From Rhizobium leguminosarum (GTDB taxonomy: Bacteria > Pseudomonadota > Alphaproteobacteria > Rhizobiales > Rhizobiaceae): a DNA stretch of 64,000 nucleotides. A program made the position numbers and the translations under genes. The notes under the pieces were generated by a model. The model made no database searches, was not told where the DNA came from, and saw nothing but the letters and a program-made list of their open reading frames with translations. Below, piece by piece: positions 17,089 to 25,935 of this stretch; position 1 is the stretch's first letter, and each line of letters opens with the position of its first letter. The DNA lies in assembly GCF_001652265.1 (NCBI RefSeq), contig NZ_LWBS01000450.1, positions 62,001 to 126,000 of the forward strand, read 5' to 3'.

Positions 17089-17804
17089 TTACCAATCCAT
17101 TCCTTTGTCGATCGGGGCTGGCTTCAGATCGGGTAGTCGATTTGAAGCCGGCCCAGTTTGAACAGCCATCTCGGCGTGCGGATCGATCGAACCGCCAAAC
17201 CGTCATCACATACAAGGCTCTATCAAGCAATTGTCGATATACGCCAGATGGGTTCTCACGGGCTACTTTCCCCGGCAACGTGATTTTTATACAACAATTT
17301 CAAATATTTATACGAAAAACATGCAAAACGGCTCCGCGACGGAGATCCTCCATCGCAAGCCGCACACGCTACACCCATTGTCAAATTCTCCACCGTCCGA
17401 CCCCGTCGAACATACTGGTGAAGCGCATAAACTCTACCGCCGGCTAACAAGCACAAACAAGGTGGCGGTTTAGAACATAGTGTTCTGAATTCGATACCAA
17501 TGAGACAAAATTATGACATATCGCCCACTGGTTTCATCGACCATAACCCCAGAATCCTTACCAGGCTATTCATTTTTCCAGGAATTTGGTTCGATTTGAG
17601 CGTTTTTTCGCTATTTTTGAGGCTTTTTTTCAGTCGGGGGACCGCACATATCTAAACTCGGCCTTGCTAACTGGCATTCCCACGTGCGGCCAGGATGTCA
17701 CAAGTCGCCTCCAACGGGCATATCCGAGGTCGCAGACTCACGCCTAGCATGAGGCCGCGCTGGACTTTGCAGTGTCGCGTGCGGTCACGGCCGCAGGCTT
17801 GACC
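17089..17804. other. Long porin upstream region without genes
   Basis: 716 bp, AT-rich, no convincing ORF on either strand. It holds the porin promoter on the right flank of 17089. A near-perfect palindrome AGAACATAGTGTTCT lies at 17472-17486, and poly-T tracts at about 17595-17635 follow short inverted words. This may include regulatory sites or a small RNA; none was identified with confidence. Confidence 0.5.
17472..17486. promoter_or_regulatory. Palindrome AGAACA-N3-TGTTCT
   Basis: A perfect 6-bp inverted repeat with a 3-bp centre in the porin upstream region. The symmetry fits a dimeric regulator. It is not the alphaproteobacterial LexA box (which needs a direct GTTC-N7-GTTC repeat). Confidence 0.35.
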
Positions 17805-18293
17805 TCAATCCTCGTTGGATTTGGCATTATCGAGAATCATGTAGTCGAGCGGCAGCTGTGTCGAATACTTGATCTGCTCCATCGCAAAGGCGGAGGAAAC
17901 GTCGCGAATCTCGATCTTGGCGATCATCCGCTTATAAAAGGCGTCATAGGCGGCAATATCGGGCACGACGACTCGCAAGAGATAATCAACATCACCACTC
18001 ATCCGGTAGAATTCGACCACTTCGGGGAATTCGGCGACCACCTCGGAAAAGCGGCGCAGCCATTCGATCGAATGGGTGGCAGTGCGAATCGACACGAAGA
18101 CGGTGACCTTGGTGTTGACCTTCTCCGGATCGAGGATGGCGACTCGGCGCTTGATGACGCCGTCTTCTTCCATCTTCTGGATGCGCCGCCAGCATGGCGT
18201 CGTCGAGAGACCCACTTTCTTGGCGAGATCGGCAACGGCAAGTGTCGAATCTTCTTGCAGAAGACGCAGTATTTTTCGGTCGAGGCGGTCCAT
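17805..18293 (-). CDS. Lrp/AsnC-family transcriptional regulator
   Basis: 162 residues. The N-terminal helix-turn-helix LAVADLAKKVGLSTTPCWRR is followed by the RAM effector domain (VTVFVSIRTATHSIEWLRRF; RMSGDVDYLLRVVVPDIAAY; STQLPLDYMIL). Lrp proteins form octamers and respond to amino acids. The ATG at 18293 is chosen; an in-frame GTG at 18299 has better spacing from AAAGGA and is equally possible. No obvious partner gene is adjacent. Confidence 0.9.
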   Translation of the reverse strand: MDRLDRKILRLLQEDSTLAVADLAKKVGLSTTPCWRRIQKMEEDGVIKRRVAILDPEKVNTKVTVFVSIRTATHSIEWLRRFSEVVAEFPEVVEFYRMSGDVDYLLRVVVPDIAAYDAFYKRMIAKIEIRDVSSAFAMEQIKYSTQLPLDYMILDNAKSNED

Positions 18294-18362
18294 GCGCACA
18301 ACAGTCCTTTCGAATTATTTTCTTTGTATAACTCGATTCCGCGCAACTAAAAGAATTTTGTT

Positions 18363-18995
18363 TCAGGAAAGCAGCGTTTTCGTCCGTTCCTGCAAGACCG
18401 GGAGCAATTCCTTCTCGAACCAGGGATTGCGCTTCAGCCAGCCGCTGTTGCGCCAGCTCGGATGCGGCAGCGGCAGCACGGCCGGCGATCGGTTGGACAG
18501 AAGACAGTCACGCCATGCCCGCACCGTCTCGGTCATATTGTCCCGCTTTTCACCGGCCATATGCCAGGCCTGCGCATATTGGCCGATGACCAGCACCAGT
18601 TCGATTTGCGGCATGGCTGAGATCACCCTTTGCCGCCAGAACGGCGCACATTCGCGCCGCGGCGGCAGATCGGCGCCCTTATCGTCATAGCCAGGAAAGC
18701 AGAAGCCCATGGGCACGATGGCGAATCGGCCGCGGTCGTAGAAGCTTGCCCTGTCAACGCCAAGCCATGACCGCAACCGGTCGCCCGAGGCATCGTCGAA
18801 TGGCAGCCCGCTTTCATGCACCCGAAGCCCCGGCGCCTGCCCGGCGATCAGGATGCGCGCGCTCGACGAGATCACCGCCACCGGCCGCGGCTCGTGCGGC
18901 AGCCGGTGTTCGGGGCCTTTCGCCGGCGTGTCACGACAGATCCGACAGGAGGCGATCTCCCGCCGGAGCGTCTCCAGCATGGCTTCGTCGGTCAT
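18363..18995 (-). CDS. Uracil-DNA glycosylase family protein
   Basis: 210 residues. The opening CRICRDTPAKGPEHRLP is followed by the superfamily motif ILIAGQAPGLRVHESGLPFD near residue 50, and the C-terminal LPLPHPSWRNSGW provides the HPS-like catalytic loop of the family. It belongs to the UDG superfamily of base-excision enzymes, but the family is diverse and an active uracil specificity cannot be claimed. The two Cys pairs typical of Fe-S family 4/5 UDGs are incomplete. It starts 5 bp from the nuclease gene stop and is probably co-transcribed with it. Confidence 0.8.
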   Translation of the reverse strand: MTDEAMLETLRREIASCRICRDTPAKGPEHRLPHEPRPVAVISSSARILIAGQAPGLRVHESGLPFDDASGDRLRSWLGVDRASFYDRGRFAIVPMGFCFPGYDDKGADLPPRRECAPFWRQRVISAMPQIELVLVIGQYAQAWHMAGEKRDNMTETVRAWRDCLLSNRSPAVLPLPHPSWRNSGWLKRNPWFEKELLPVLQERTKTLLS

Positions 18996-18999
18996 GACT

Positions 19000-19557
19000 T
19001 TACTCCCATCCGACGATCTGCGCGATGGAACGCAGGGCGCCGTCGAAACCCGACCTCTGGAGCGCATGATTGCGCACGTCGCGCGGCCGCTCGAAAGTTC
19101 CGGCCCAGAGGCCTGTCTTCTGAGCCCTCGCCTCGGCCTCCTCTTTGCCATAATCGCCATAGGAAATGGCCATGCCCCGCCGCACCATGGCGGCATTGAT
19201 GTCACCGCCTGCCCCGCTCCGGCAGATGACGAGCAGCCTGTCGTAGCGGTCACGCCGGTTGCCCTGACAAAGTGTTCCCGATGCCAGCACCATGTCCTGC
19301 AGCGCCTCGCGCGCCGCGCGCCCGCAGGCCCAGGCTTTCCCCGCCCGCTCGCAGCTCTGGTTGAGCTCCGGCGCATCGATGCCCTCGAGGCGCAAACGTT
19401 CGGCTCCCAATGTCAAACTGTCACCGTCGGCAGCATGAAAGGCGCCGGCGTGCTCGATTTTTGCTGCATCGTTGAGCTTGGCGGCGATCAGCGCCACGAG
19501 CGCCAGCAGGGCAAAAGCGGTCACGCCGTCGCGAATCAGGCGCAGGCCCCGTGTCAC
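19000..19557 (-). CDS. Membrane-anchored thermonuclease-like (SNase) protein
   Basis: 185 residues. One N-terminal hydrophobic helix (GVTAFALLALVALIAAKL) implies a signal anchor. The SNase-like OB fold follows: HAADGDSLTLGAERLRLEGI, then DAPELNQSCERAGKAWACGR, and DRYDRLLVICRS with the family arginine. The Asp/Arg/Glu catalytic trio of staphylococcal nuclease appears to be preserved. Such proteins act on DNA/RNA outside the cytoplasm. It is upstream of the UDG-like gene. Confidence 0.82.
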   Translation of the reverse strand: MTRGLRLIRDGVTAFALLALVALIAAKLNDAAKIEHAGAFHAADGDSLTLGAERLRLEGIDAPELNQSCERAGKAWACGRAAREALQDMVLASGTLCQGNRRDRYDRLLVICRSGAGGDINAAMVRRGMAISYGDYGKEEAEARAQKTGLWAGTFERPRDVRNHALQRSGFDGALRSIAQIVGWE

Positions 19558-19663
19558 GCTTTCGCCTCCTTAAAAAACAAATCCTTGGCAAAGATGGCAA
19601 ACATCTTCTTAAGAATTGTCGGTTAAGCTCTTATCCACCCTGGGATGAAGTTTCAACGTGCAC

Positions 19664-21199
19664 ATGAGTACCGGCGTAAGCACATCGACCGACAAGATCA
19701 TCGTCGACAGGTCGCGCAGCCACCGCAACAAGGCCGTTTCCAAGGCCGTGCGGCAGACGCGCGAACGTCTTCAGTCCGGTCACGCGTCCAATTCCTCCTT
19801 CGATCTTGACGTGCTCAAAATGTATGTGGCGTCGGTGCTGCAGAGCGCGACGATCATGCCCCTCTTCGTCGTCATCATCACCGCGCTCGGCGTCTATTTC
19901 ACCCAGAACACGCAATTGCTCTTCTGGGCGTTGCTGACGCTCACCTGTCACGCCGGCAACATCCTGCTCGCAAGGCGCGCGCGCCGGCAGGAGATTACCT
20001 CCGAGAGCGCCCGCAAATGGCGCCGGCTGCTGCTCTCCGGTCAGTTCCTCCTCGGCTGCTGCTGGGCCGTCTTTGCGCTGCAGGGCTGCGATGCCTGCGA
20101 GCCGTCGAGCTTCATTCTTTATAAGGGCGCGACGCTGCTGATTGCGCTCTCCGTCACGGCGATGTCGAACTTCATGCTGACGCCGGCCGTGCTGGCCGCC
20201 TTTTCACCTGCGGTCCTGGCACTCGCCGCCAAGAGCGGCCTGTCACGTGACCTCCTTGAAATCAGCCTGACGGGGGCCTTCACCACCACCCTCGTCTTCT
20301 TCAATTATATCAGCGACCGGCTCTTCAAGTCGAACCTCAGGATTCTCTCCTACCAGTCGGAGAAGGACGACCTGATCGCCGAGCTGGAAGTGGCGAAATC
20401 GATGTCGGACGAGGCTCGCCGCCGCGCCGAAGAGGCAAACCTCGCCAAGTCGCGCTTCCTTGCCTCGATGTCGCACGAGCTCAGGACTCCGCTCAACGCC
20501 ATCCTCGGCTTTTCCGAGGTGATGTCGGCCGAAGTCATGGGACCGCTCGCCAATCCGACCTACAAGGAATATGCCGGCGATATCCACCGCTCCGGTCAGC
20601 ATTTGCTCGATCTCATCAACGAGATCCTCGACCTGTCGCGCATCGAGGCTGGCAAATACGAACTGAGCGAAGAGGCGATTTCGCTGCTCGATATCACCGA
20701 AGATTGCATCGGCATGGTCCAGCTGCGCGCCCGCGCCAAGAACATTGCCATTTCGGACCAGTTCGAGCGGCAGCTGCCGGCCATCTGGGCGGATGAGAAG
20801 TCGATGCGCCAGGTGGTGCTCAACCTTCTCTCCAATGCGGTCAAGTTCACGCCGCAGGGTGGCGAGATCCACGTCAAGGTCGGCTGGACAGCTGGCGGCG
20901 GACAGTACATCTCGATCAAGGACAACGGCCCCGGTATTCCGGAAGAAGAGATTCCCGTCGTCCTGTCGGCCTTTGGCCAGGGCTCGATCGCCATCAAGAG
21001 CGCCGAACAGGGTACAGGCCTCGGCCTGCCGATCGTCCAGGCGATCCTTGCCAAGCATGACGGACAGTTCCTGCTGAAATCGAAGCTACGCGAAGGCACC
21101 GAAGTTATCGCCATCCTGCCCGCCAAGCGCGTGCTCCAGAGCCTGCCGGCCGTCGAGGAGGCCCAGGCCGTCGCGCGCAAGCGCAAGAGTTTTGCCTGA
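19664..21199 (+). CDS. Membrane sensor histidine kinase (PdhS/DivJ/PleC-like kinase core)
   Basis: 511 residues. A basic cytoplasmic N-terminus is followed by five to six hydrophobic segments (residues ~55-215, e.g. MPLFVVIITALGVYF, LLSGQFLLGCCWAVFAL), a short coiled coil (SDEARRRAEEANLAKSRFLA), the HisKA box ASMSHELRTPLNAILGFSEV, then N box RQVVLNLLSNAVKFTPQGG, G1 KDNGPGIPEEE and G2 EQGTGLGLPIVQ. No PAS or receiver domain is present and no response regulator is adjacent, so it is an orphan kinase. The HisKA sequence resembles alphaproteobacterial cell-cycle kinases. ATG 19664 is used; GTG 19658 is an alternative. Confidence 0.88.
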   Translation: MSTGVSTSTDKIIVDRSRSHRNKAVSKAVRQTRERLQSGHASNSSFDLDVLKMYVASVLQSATIMPLFVVIITALGVYFTQNTQLLFWALLTLTCHAGNILLARRARRQEITSESARKWRRLLLSGQFLLGCCWAVFALQGCDACEPSSFILYKGATLLIALSVTAMSNFMLTPAVLAAFSPAVLALAAKSGLSRDLLEISLTGAFTTTLVFFNYISDRLFKSNLRILSYQSEKDDLIAELEVAKSMSDEARRRAEEANLAKSRFLASMSHELRTPLNAILGFSEVMSAEVMGPLANPTYKEYAGDIHRSGQHLLDLINEILDLSRIEAGKYELSEEAISLLDITEDCIGMVQLRARAKNIAISDQFERQLPAIWADEKSMRQVVLNLLSNAVKFTPQGGEIHVKVGWTAGGGQYISIKDNGPGIPEEEIPVVLSAFGQGSIAIKSAEQGTGLGLPIVQAILAKHDGQFLLKSKLREGTEVIAILPAKRVLQSLPAVEEAQAVARKRKSFA

Positions 21200-21204
21200 T
21201 TCAG

Positions 21205-21258
21205 CTGAAGCATGATGCCGAAAAGTGTGAGCGGTTTTCGGGCAACATCATGCTCCAA
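21205..21258 (+). repeat. Module A of the intergenic repeat
   Basis: GCATGATGCCGAAAAGTGTG and GCGGTTTTCGGGCAACATCA form an imperfect hairpin closely matching 2219-2263 and 53963-54016. It lies directly after the histidine kinase gene and may act as its 3' hairpin. Confidence 0.7.
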
Positions 21259-21304
21259 TTTTTAGACTTGGATCCGCATGACTTCGGGCCGATCCAGCGT
21301 GAAA

Positions 21305-21694
21305 TCATCCGGATCCAAAGAACAGGTGCTTGCTGAGGACGAAGCCGAGATAGAGGCAGCAGGCGGCGATCATGCAAGTCACCGCGAAGGAGCCGAGATC
21401 CTTGGCATGTTTGCCGACGATTGAAATCTCCGGCGAAATCCGGTCGATCACCTCTTCAACGGCGGTATTCATCGCCTCCATCGAAAAGAGCCCGAGAAAC
21501 AGAAGTACCGCGACGACGATCTCGCCCGCAGTCGCTCCCACCAGCGCCAGCGCCGCGATCGAAACGACGAAGAAACCGAGTTCCTGGCGGAAGGCCGCCT
21601 CTTTCAGCACCCGCAGGAAGCCCGCCCAGGAATAGCTGGCGGCGGCGATGAAATGCCGAAGTCCGGTCTCTTTCGTCACCGCAGGCTTCGTCAA
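21305..21694 (-). CDS. dgkA: Diacylglycerol kinase DgkA
   Basis: 129 residues from a TTG start at 21694, chosen because GAGGAGAGGG lies upstream and because the length then matches the roughly 122-residue E. coli protein. An in-frame start at 21772 would add 26 residues. Three membrane helices are visible, and the family signature is EAMNTAVEEVIDRI with the following KDLGSFAV. It phosphorylates diacylglycerol at the inner membrane. In rhizobia this matters because DAG is produced by osmoregulated glucan and DGTS/ornithine lipid metabolism. Confidence 0.85.
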   Translation of the reverse strand: MTKPAVTKETGLRHFIAAASYSWAGFLRVLKEAAFRQELGFFVVSIAALALVGATAGEIVVAVLLFLGLFSMEAMNTAVEEVIDRISPEISIVGKHAKDLGSFAVTCMIAACCLYLGFVLSKHLFFGSG

Positions 21695-21834
21695 GATGCC
21701 CTCTCCTCTTCCCGTTGCATCACAGACCGGGAGAGGCTTTGCCGTCTCCTCCTTTGATGAGCGAATACGCAAATACCGAATCCACTTGATGCGCGCAAGC
21801 GAACGCGTGCGGATCGGCGGCGCCTACCGCGGTC

Positions 21835-22851
21835 TTAATGCTTATTCGACACACCTGCCTGGGCGAAGGTCGCCATGCCGGTATGACAGGCGGCAGCCGC
21901 CTTGACGATACCGGCGGCAAGCGCCGCACCGGTGCCTTCGCCGAGCCGCATGCCGAGCGCCAGAAGCGGCGTCTTGCCGAGCATCTCGATCGAGCGCAGA
22001 TGTCCGGGCTCGCCGGAGACATGGCCGATCAGGCAATGATCGAGTGCCGACGGATTGGCGGCTTTGAGGATCGCCGCTGCTGCGGTCGCGACATAACCGT
22101 CGATCAGCACCGGAATGCGCTCCATGCGCGCAGCAAGGATGGCGCCGGCCATCGCCGCGATCTCGCGGCCGCCAAGCCGGCGCATGATCTCGAGCGGATC
22201 GTCGAGATGGTCGCCATGCAACGCCACCGCCTTTTCCACCGCCGCGATCTTGCGCTCCAGCATCTCGCCTTCCGAACCGGTGCCGGGTCCAACCCAGTCA
22301 CGCGCCGAGCCGCCGTAGAGCGCATAGTTGATCGCCGCCGCAATCGTCGTATTGCCGATGCCCATCTCGCCGATGCAGAGCAGGTCGGTGCCGCCGGCGA
22401 TCGCCTCCATGCCGAAGGCCATTGTCGCGGCGCAATCGCGCTCGGAAAGCGCGGCTTCTTCGGTAATGTCGCCGGTGGGATAATCGAGCGCCAGGTCGAA
22501 GACCTTCAGCCCGAGATCATAGGCAACACAGATCTGGTTGATCGCAGCACCGCCGGCCGCGAAGTTCTCGACCATCTGTTGCGTCACCGTGGGCGGAAAG
22601 GGCGTGATGCCCTGTTTGGTGACACCGTGATTGCCGGCGAAGATCGCCACCAGCGGCCGATTGACGGCGGGAGTGCGGCCCGTCCAGGCGGCAAGCCAGA
22701 AGGCAATCTCCTCGAGCCGTCCGAGCGCGCCCGGCGGCTTGGTCAGTTGCGCGTCGCGTTCGCGGGCAGCCACCAGCGCGCGGGCATCCGGCCCCGGCAA
22801 GTCGCGGAGCAGGGTACGGAAATCGTCGAACGGCAGGCCTGAGACGCTCAT
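21835..22851 (-). CDS. cobT: Nicotinate-nucleotide-dimethylbenzimidazole phosphoribosyltransferase CobT
   Basis: 338 residues, the usual length (also called CobU in Pseudomonas nomenclature). Key segments are TKPPGALGRLEEIAFWLAAW, VAIFAGNHGVTKQGITPFP, CIGEMGIGNTTIAAAI and the C-terminal MRLGEGTGAALA with the catalytic-Glu region. It makes alpha-ribazole phosphate for the lower ligand of cobalamin. The ATG at 22851 is chosen over a 56-residue extension that does not fit the family. It is divergent from cobS, with a 157-bp shared upstream region; no cobalamin riboswitch was recognised there. Confidence 0.92.
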   Translation of the reverse strand: MSVSGLPFDDFRTLLRDLPGPDARALVAARERDAQLTKPPGALGRLEEIAFWLAAWTGRTPAVNRPLVAIFAGNHGVTKQGITPFPPTVTQQMVENFAAGGAAINQICVAYDLGLKVFDLALDYPTGDITEEAALSERDCAATMAFGMEAIAGGTDLLCIGEMGIGNTTIAAAINYALYGGSARDWVGPGTGSEGEMLERKIAAVEKAVALHGDHLDDPLEIMRRLGGREIAAMAGAILAARMERIPVLIDGYVATAAAAILKAANPSALDHCLIGHVSGEPGHLRSIEMLGKTPLLALGMRLGEGTGAALAAGIVKAAAACHTGMATFAQAGVSNKH

Positions 22852-23008
22852 TTGTGCGGTTTTCCTATGAATCCGGGTATTCTTGTTTTTTCCACGCAAA
22901 TCAGCTTCCTTGCGGGTGGCAACTCTCTTAAAGCGGGCGGACGAGGCGAACAACTCTAAAAGCGCCGCCGCGACCATAAGCCGAGACCTCCGGGCGGAAC
23001 GAAGTAGA

Positions 23009-23791
23009 ATGAAGATCAAGGATCATGCGGTCGATACCGCCCGCGCCGTCGCCTTCCTCAGCCGCATTCCCCTGCCGCAATCGCTGTTCAGAGGCTATGA
23101 CGGCAGGCTTGGTCGGCTGGTGCGCGCCTTTCCCCTCGCAGGCATCGTCATCGGCTTCGTCCCCGCACTCGCCCTCTTCCTGCTTTTGGGGCTGCGTGCC
23201 GATCCGCTGATGGCGGCCCTGATCGCGCTTTCCGTTCAGGTCATCGTCACCGGGGCGCTGCACGAGGACGGGCTGGCCGATACGGCCGATGGCATTGGCG
23301 GCGGCAAGAGCCGCGAGCAGAGCCACCTCATCATGAAGGACAGCCGGATCGGCACCTATGGCGCGATAGCGCTGATCCTCTCCTTCGCGATCCGCGCAGC
23401 CGCGCTTGCCGCTATCGCCGGCCATTCCTCGCCGCTCGCTGCCGCCCTTGCCATTCCCGCCGTCGCGGCACTCAGTCGCGGCGCCATTGCCTGGCACTGG
23501 CAACGGCTGCCGCCGGCAAAGGCCGATGGCGTAGCCGCCTCGACCGGCCAGCCGGACGAGGCGGCGATGCAGTTTGCGCTCGCCTCAGCCGGCCTCGTCG
23601 CAGCGCTTCTGATCTGGCCGGCTTTCGGCCTGCGGCCGCTCATCGCAAGCCTGCTCGCCACCGGTATCGCAGGTGTTGCCTTTACCGCTTTCATCCGCCG
23701 CAAGCTTGCCGGCCACACCGGCGATACGCTGGGCGCGACGCAGCAGATTTGCGAGATCGCCACTCTTTGCGCCCTTGCCACCGCTCTTTGA
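23009..23791 (+). CDS. cobS: Adenosylcobinamide-GDP ribazoletransferase CobS
   Basis: 260 residues, polytopic membrane protein (called CobV in Pseudomonas). The family motif [18 protein letters not shown], at about residue 85, holds the Mg-binding Asp/Glu residues; it is preceded by FLSRIPLPQ at the N-terminus. It joins adenosylcobinamide-GDP to alpha-ribazole, the last step of cobalamin assembly. The start at 23009 ([10 protein letters not shown]) is used; an upstream extension of 42 residues is unlikely. It pairs functionally with divergent cobT. Confidence 0.9.
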   Translation: MKIKDHAVDTARAVAFLSRIPLPQSLFRGYDGRLGRLVRAFPLAGIVIGFVPALALFLLLGLRADPLMAALIALSVQVIVTGALHEDGLADTADGIGGGKSREQSHLIMKDSRIGTYGAIALILSFAIRAAALAAIAGHSSPLAAALAIPAVAALSRGAIAWHWQRLPPAKADGVAASTGQPDEAAMQFALASAGLVAALLIWPAFGLRPLIASLLATGIAGVAFTAFIRRKLAGHTGDTLGATQQICEIATLCALATAL

Positions 23792-23809
23792 AACTCCGAT
23801 ATATCCTTC

Positions 23810-24028
23810 ATGCAAACACCCTGCATTCACCTCTGCTCCCTCGTTTCAGCCACCGGATTTTGCGCCGGATGCGGCCGGACTCTTCAGGAAATCGGCAGCT
23901 GGGTGAGCTACTCCGACACCGAGCGAAGACAGATTATGGCACTGCTGCCGGCAAGGCTTGCAGGTTCCGCCACGGTGTCGAACCATGTGAAATCAAGCCT
24001 CGTCGCCGGGCCGGAGCGGCCTTTATGA
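23810..24028 (+). CDS. DUF1289 protein (Cys-rich)
   Basis: 72 residues. The DUF1289 pattern is complete: TPCIHLCSLVSATGFCAGCG followed by RTLQEIGSWVSYSD. The four cysteines could bind a metal. The function is unknown. It overlaps the next gene by ATGA, and follows cobS by 18 bp, so it may be in the same transcript. Confidence 0.85.
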   Translation: MQTPCIHLCSLVSATGFCAGCGRTLQEIGSWVSYSDTERRQIMALLPARLAGSATVSNHVKSSLVAGPERPL

Positions 24029-24726
24029 TTCGCTTGACTGTCTTCCTCGTCGTAATCGGCATCGGCCTTGCCGTGCTGATCGTCAACAATGACAACAGCC
24101 GCATCCTCGGCCTGCAGAGTGATGACTTCGGCCGTGTCGTCTACCTGCTGCCGATCGCGCTGATGCTGTCGGCCGGCATCTGGGCGAGCCGGCGCAGCGT
24201 CGGCGAAACGATGCGACATATGATGATCTGGCTGGTCATCATCCTGGCACTTGTGACCGCCTATCTCTATCGACAGGAAGCACTCGGCGTCGGCAACAGG
24301 CTGCTCGCCGGCCTCGTTCCCGGCCGTGCCGTTGTCGTCACGACAAGCGAGGGCGGCCAGGAAATCATTCTGCACAAGCTGCTGAATGGCCATTTCCAAG
24401 CCGATGTTGCGGTCAACGGCCAGACGATCGAGATGCTCGTCGATACTGGCGCCAGCATGGTGGCGCTGTCGCGCGAAGATGCCGAACGGATCGGCATCGA
24501 TCTCTCCCGCCTCACCTATTCCATGACCGTCATGACCGCCAACGGCCGCGGCCGGGCGGCACCCGTCACCCTCGACCAGGTGGCGATCGGCCCGATCGTC
24601 CGCAACAATGTCGCAGCCAGCGTCTCCGAAGACGGCCGGCTCGACCAGAGCCTGCTCGGCATGAGCTTCCTGGAAACGCTGGGCTCGCTGCAGATGCAGA
24701 CCGACGAACTCCGCATGCGCGACTAA
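24025..24726 (+). CDS. Membrane-bound retropepsin-like aspartic protease (TIGR02281 type)
   Basis: 233 residues. Three N-terminal membrane segments (FLVVIGIGLAVLIVNN; VVYLLPIALMLSAGIW; MIWLVIILALVTAYLY) are followed by a soluble domain with the aspartyl motif IEMLVDTGASMVALS at about residue 135, preceded by GHFQADVAVNGQ, and a second typical turn LLGMSFLETLG. Bacterial retropepsin-like proteins of this family are periplasmic-facing homodimers with one Asp each. Substrates are unknown. It is translationally coupled to the DUF1289 gene. Confidence 0.85.
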   Translation: MIRLTVFLVVIGIGLAVLIVNNDNSRILGLQSDDFGRVVYLLPIALMLSAGIWASRRSVGETMRHMMIWLVIILALVTAYLYRQEALGVGNRLLAGLVPGRAVVVTTSEGGQEIILHKLLNGHFQADVAVNGQTIEMLVDTGASMVALSREDAERIGIDLSRLTYSMTVMTANGRGRAAPVTLDQVAIGPIVRNNVAASVSEDGRLDQSLLGMSFLETLGSLQMQTDELRMRD

Positions 24727-24818
24727 TTGCGGCTCCGCCGTTTTACGGCGACGACCGGATCTGGCAGCTTGAGCGGAAGAACAACAAGACCACAAAGAGC
24801 AAAAAGAAACTCCTGCCG

Positions 24819-24915
24819 CATAATTCCTTAAATCGGAATCGATTTAAGGAATTATGCAACAATTCAAAGTGCTACAGCGTCCTTTGCGCGTCTGAAGAGA
24901 CGCGCGGCGCTGTAG
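24819..24915 (+). repeat. Module B of the intergenic repeat with a novel palindrome in place of module A
   Basis: A perfect 16-bp inverted repeat, CATAATTCCTTAAATC / GATTTAAGGAATTATG with a 6-nt loop, occupies 24819-24856. It is followed by AATTCAAAGTGCTACAGCGT and GTCTGAAGAGACGCGCGGCG (module B). Confidence 0.65.
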
Positions 24916-24991
24916 TCTGGTGGCACCGCATGTTCGACCGGCCTTTGCCCGAGCCGAGGCCTTGACCCATGGGTGCGACAGGAGCTTCGCG

Positions 24992-25429
24992 ATGAATTCA
25001 CTCTGGCCGATCGTTATCGGCGGCGTTCTGCCTGCCCTGTTCTGGGGCATCACCGCGATCTTCCAGAAGCAGAGCGCCACGTCAGCCACCGGCTCCGCCG
25101 TCTATCTGATCGCCTTCGGCGCTGCCTGCGCGCTCGCCGGCCTGATCGCCGCCCTGATCTGGCGCCCTGCCCCCTGGACCGCCGAAGGTCTGGGTTTTGC
25201 CGCCATCGCCGGCGCCTGCTTTGCCGTCGGCACCGGCCTCATCAGCTTTGCGCTTTTCACTTATGGTGTCCCCGTCTCGAAACTCGCCCCAATCTGGAGC
25301 TGCAACGTGCTAGTGACACTGGCAATCGGCGCCGTCTTTCTCGGCGAAGCCTCCGAGCTCGACATAATGAAGCTCGTCGCCGGCACGCTGCTCATCATAT
25401 CGGGCGCGTTGCTCGTCAGCAGCGCCTGA
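24992..25429 (+). CDS. Small EamA/DMT-superfamily transporter
   Basis: 145 residues with four to five hydrophobic segments (SLWPIVIGGVLPALFWGITA, AVYLIAFGAACALAGLIAAL, FAAIAGACFAVGTGLISFAL, VLVTLAIGAVFLGEASELD). This is the half-length (one EamA unit) drug/metabolite transporter type that works as a dimer. A ribosome-binding site GGAG precedes the ATG. The substrate is unknown. Confidence 0.8.
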   Translation: MNSLWPIVIGGVLPALFWGITAIFQKQSATSATGSAVYLIAFGAACALAGLIAALIWRPAPWTAEGLGFAAIAGACFAVGTGLISFALFTYGVPVSKLAPIWSCNVLVTLAIGAVFLGEASELDIMKLVAGTLLIISGALLVSSA

Positions 25430-25435
25430 GCGGAA

Positions 25436-25861
25436 TCAGTAAGAGATGAGGACTTCACCGATCCTCGGGCGTCGCCTCACAACCAGCAGAGTCGTGATAC
25501 CGGAGTCAGCCTCACCGGACAAAATATCGACAGTCGCTCGCCGACCGGAGAAATCGATTCGCGATCGCGAGTTCTGAAAGGAGCAAGGATTGGGGGAGCA
25601 ATAGATGCCCAATTCACCATGCGCTCCTGAGCCCGTATACAACGTGATGGTGAGTTCGATGCTGGGATCGGTCTGGTCGGCGAGGTGGCAGGGGCTATCT
25701 GGAAGGCATGACACCTCGGCAGAAAAAGGCTCCTTTCCCTCGACCACCACAGCAAAGGTAACCTTGATGGGGTGGGCGGCCTCCTGCGACAGACTTTGCT
25801 GCGGGGCTAGGCAATGGATGGAGGCGATTGCGAGACATCCAAGCACATTGCTGCTGACCAT
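25436..25861 (-). CDS. Hypothetical exported protein
   Basis: 141 residues from the ATG at 25861, which has GGGG six bases upstream; a TTG at 25897 or ATG at 25873 would lengthen it. The N-terminus is a short signal peptide (SSNVLGCLAIASIHCLAPQQ). Two Cys pairs (EVSCLPDSPC; LGIYCSPNPC) suggest periplasmic disulfides. The family was not recognised. It is convergent with the transporter at 24992, and upstream of it (same strand) is nothing related. Confidence 0.6.
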   Translation of the reverse strand: MVSSNVLGCLAIASIHCLAPQQSLSQEAAHPIKVTFAVVVEGKEPFSAEVSCLPDSPCHLADQTDPSIELTITLYTGSGAHGELGIYCSPNPCSFQNSRSRIDFSGRRATVDILSGEADSGITTLLVVRRRPRIGEVLISY

Positions 25862-25935
25862 TGATTGCCCCATGACCGATGACGTCTTGCTGAGCAATCT
25901 TTCATGTTGAAATTGCGGCGTTCTTCAGGGCCGGC

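Noticed and set aside
17472..17486. LexA/SOS box
   Set aside because: The alphaproteobacterial box is a direct GTTC-N7-GTTC (or GAAC-N7-GAAC) repeat; this is an inverted repeat.
22852..23008. Cobalamin riboswitch between cobT and cobS
   Set aside because: No B12-box-like sequence could be found on either strand.
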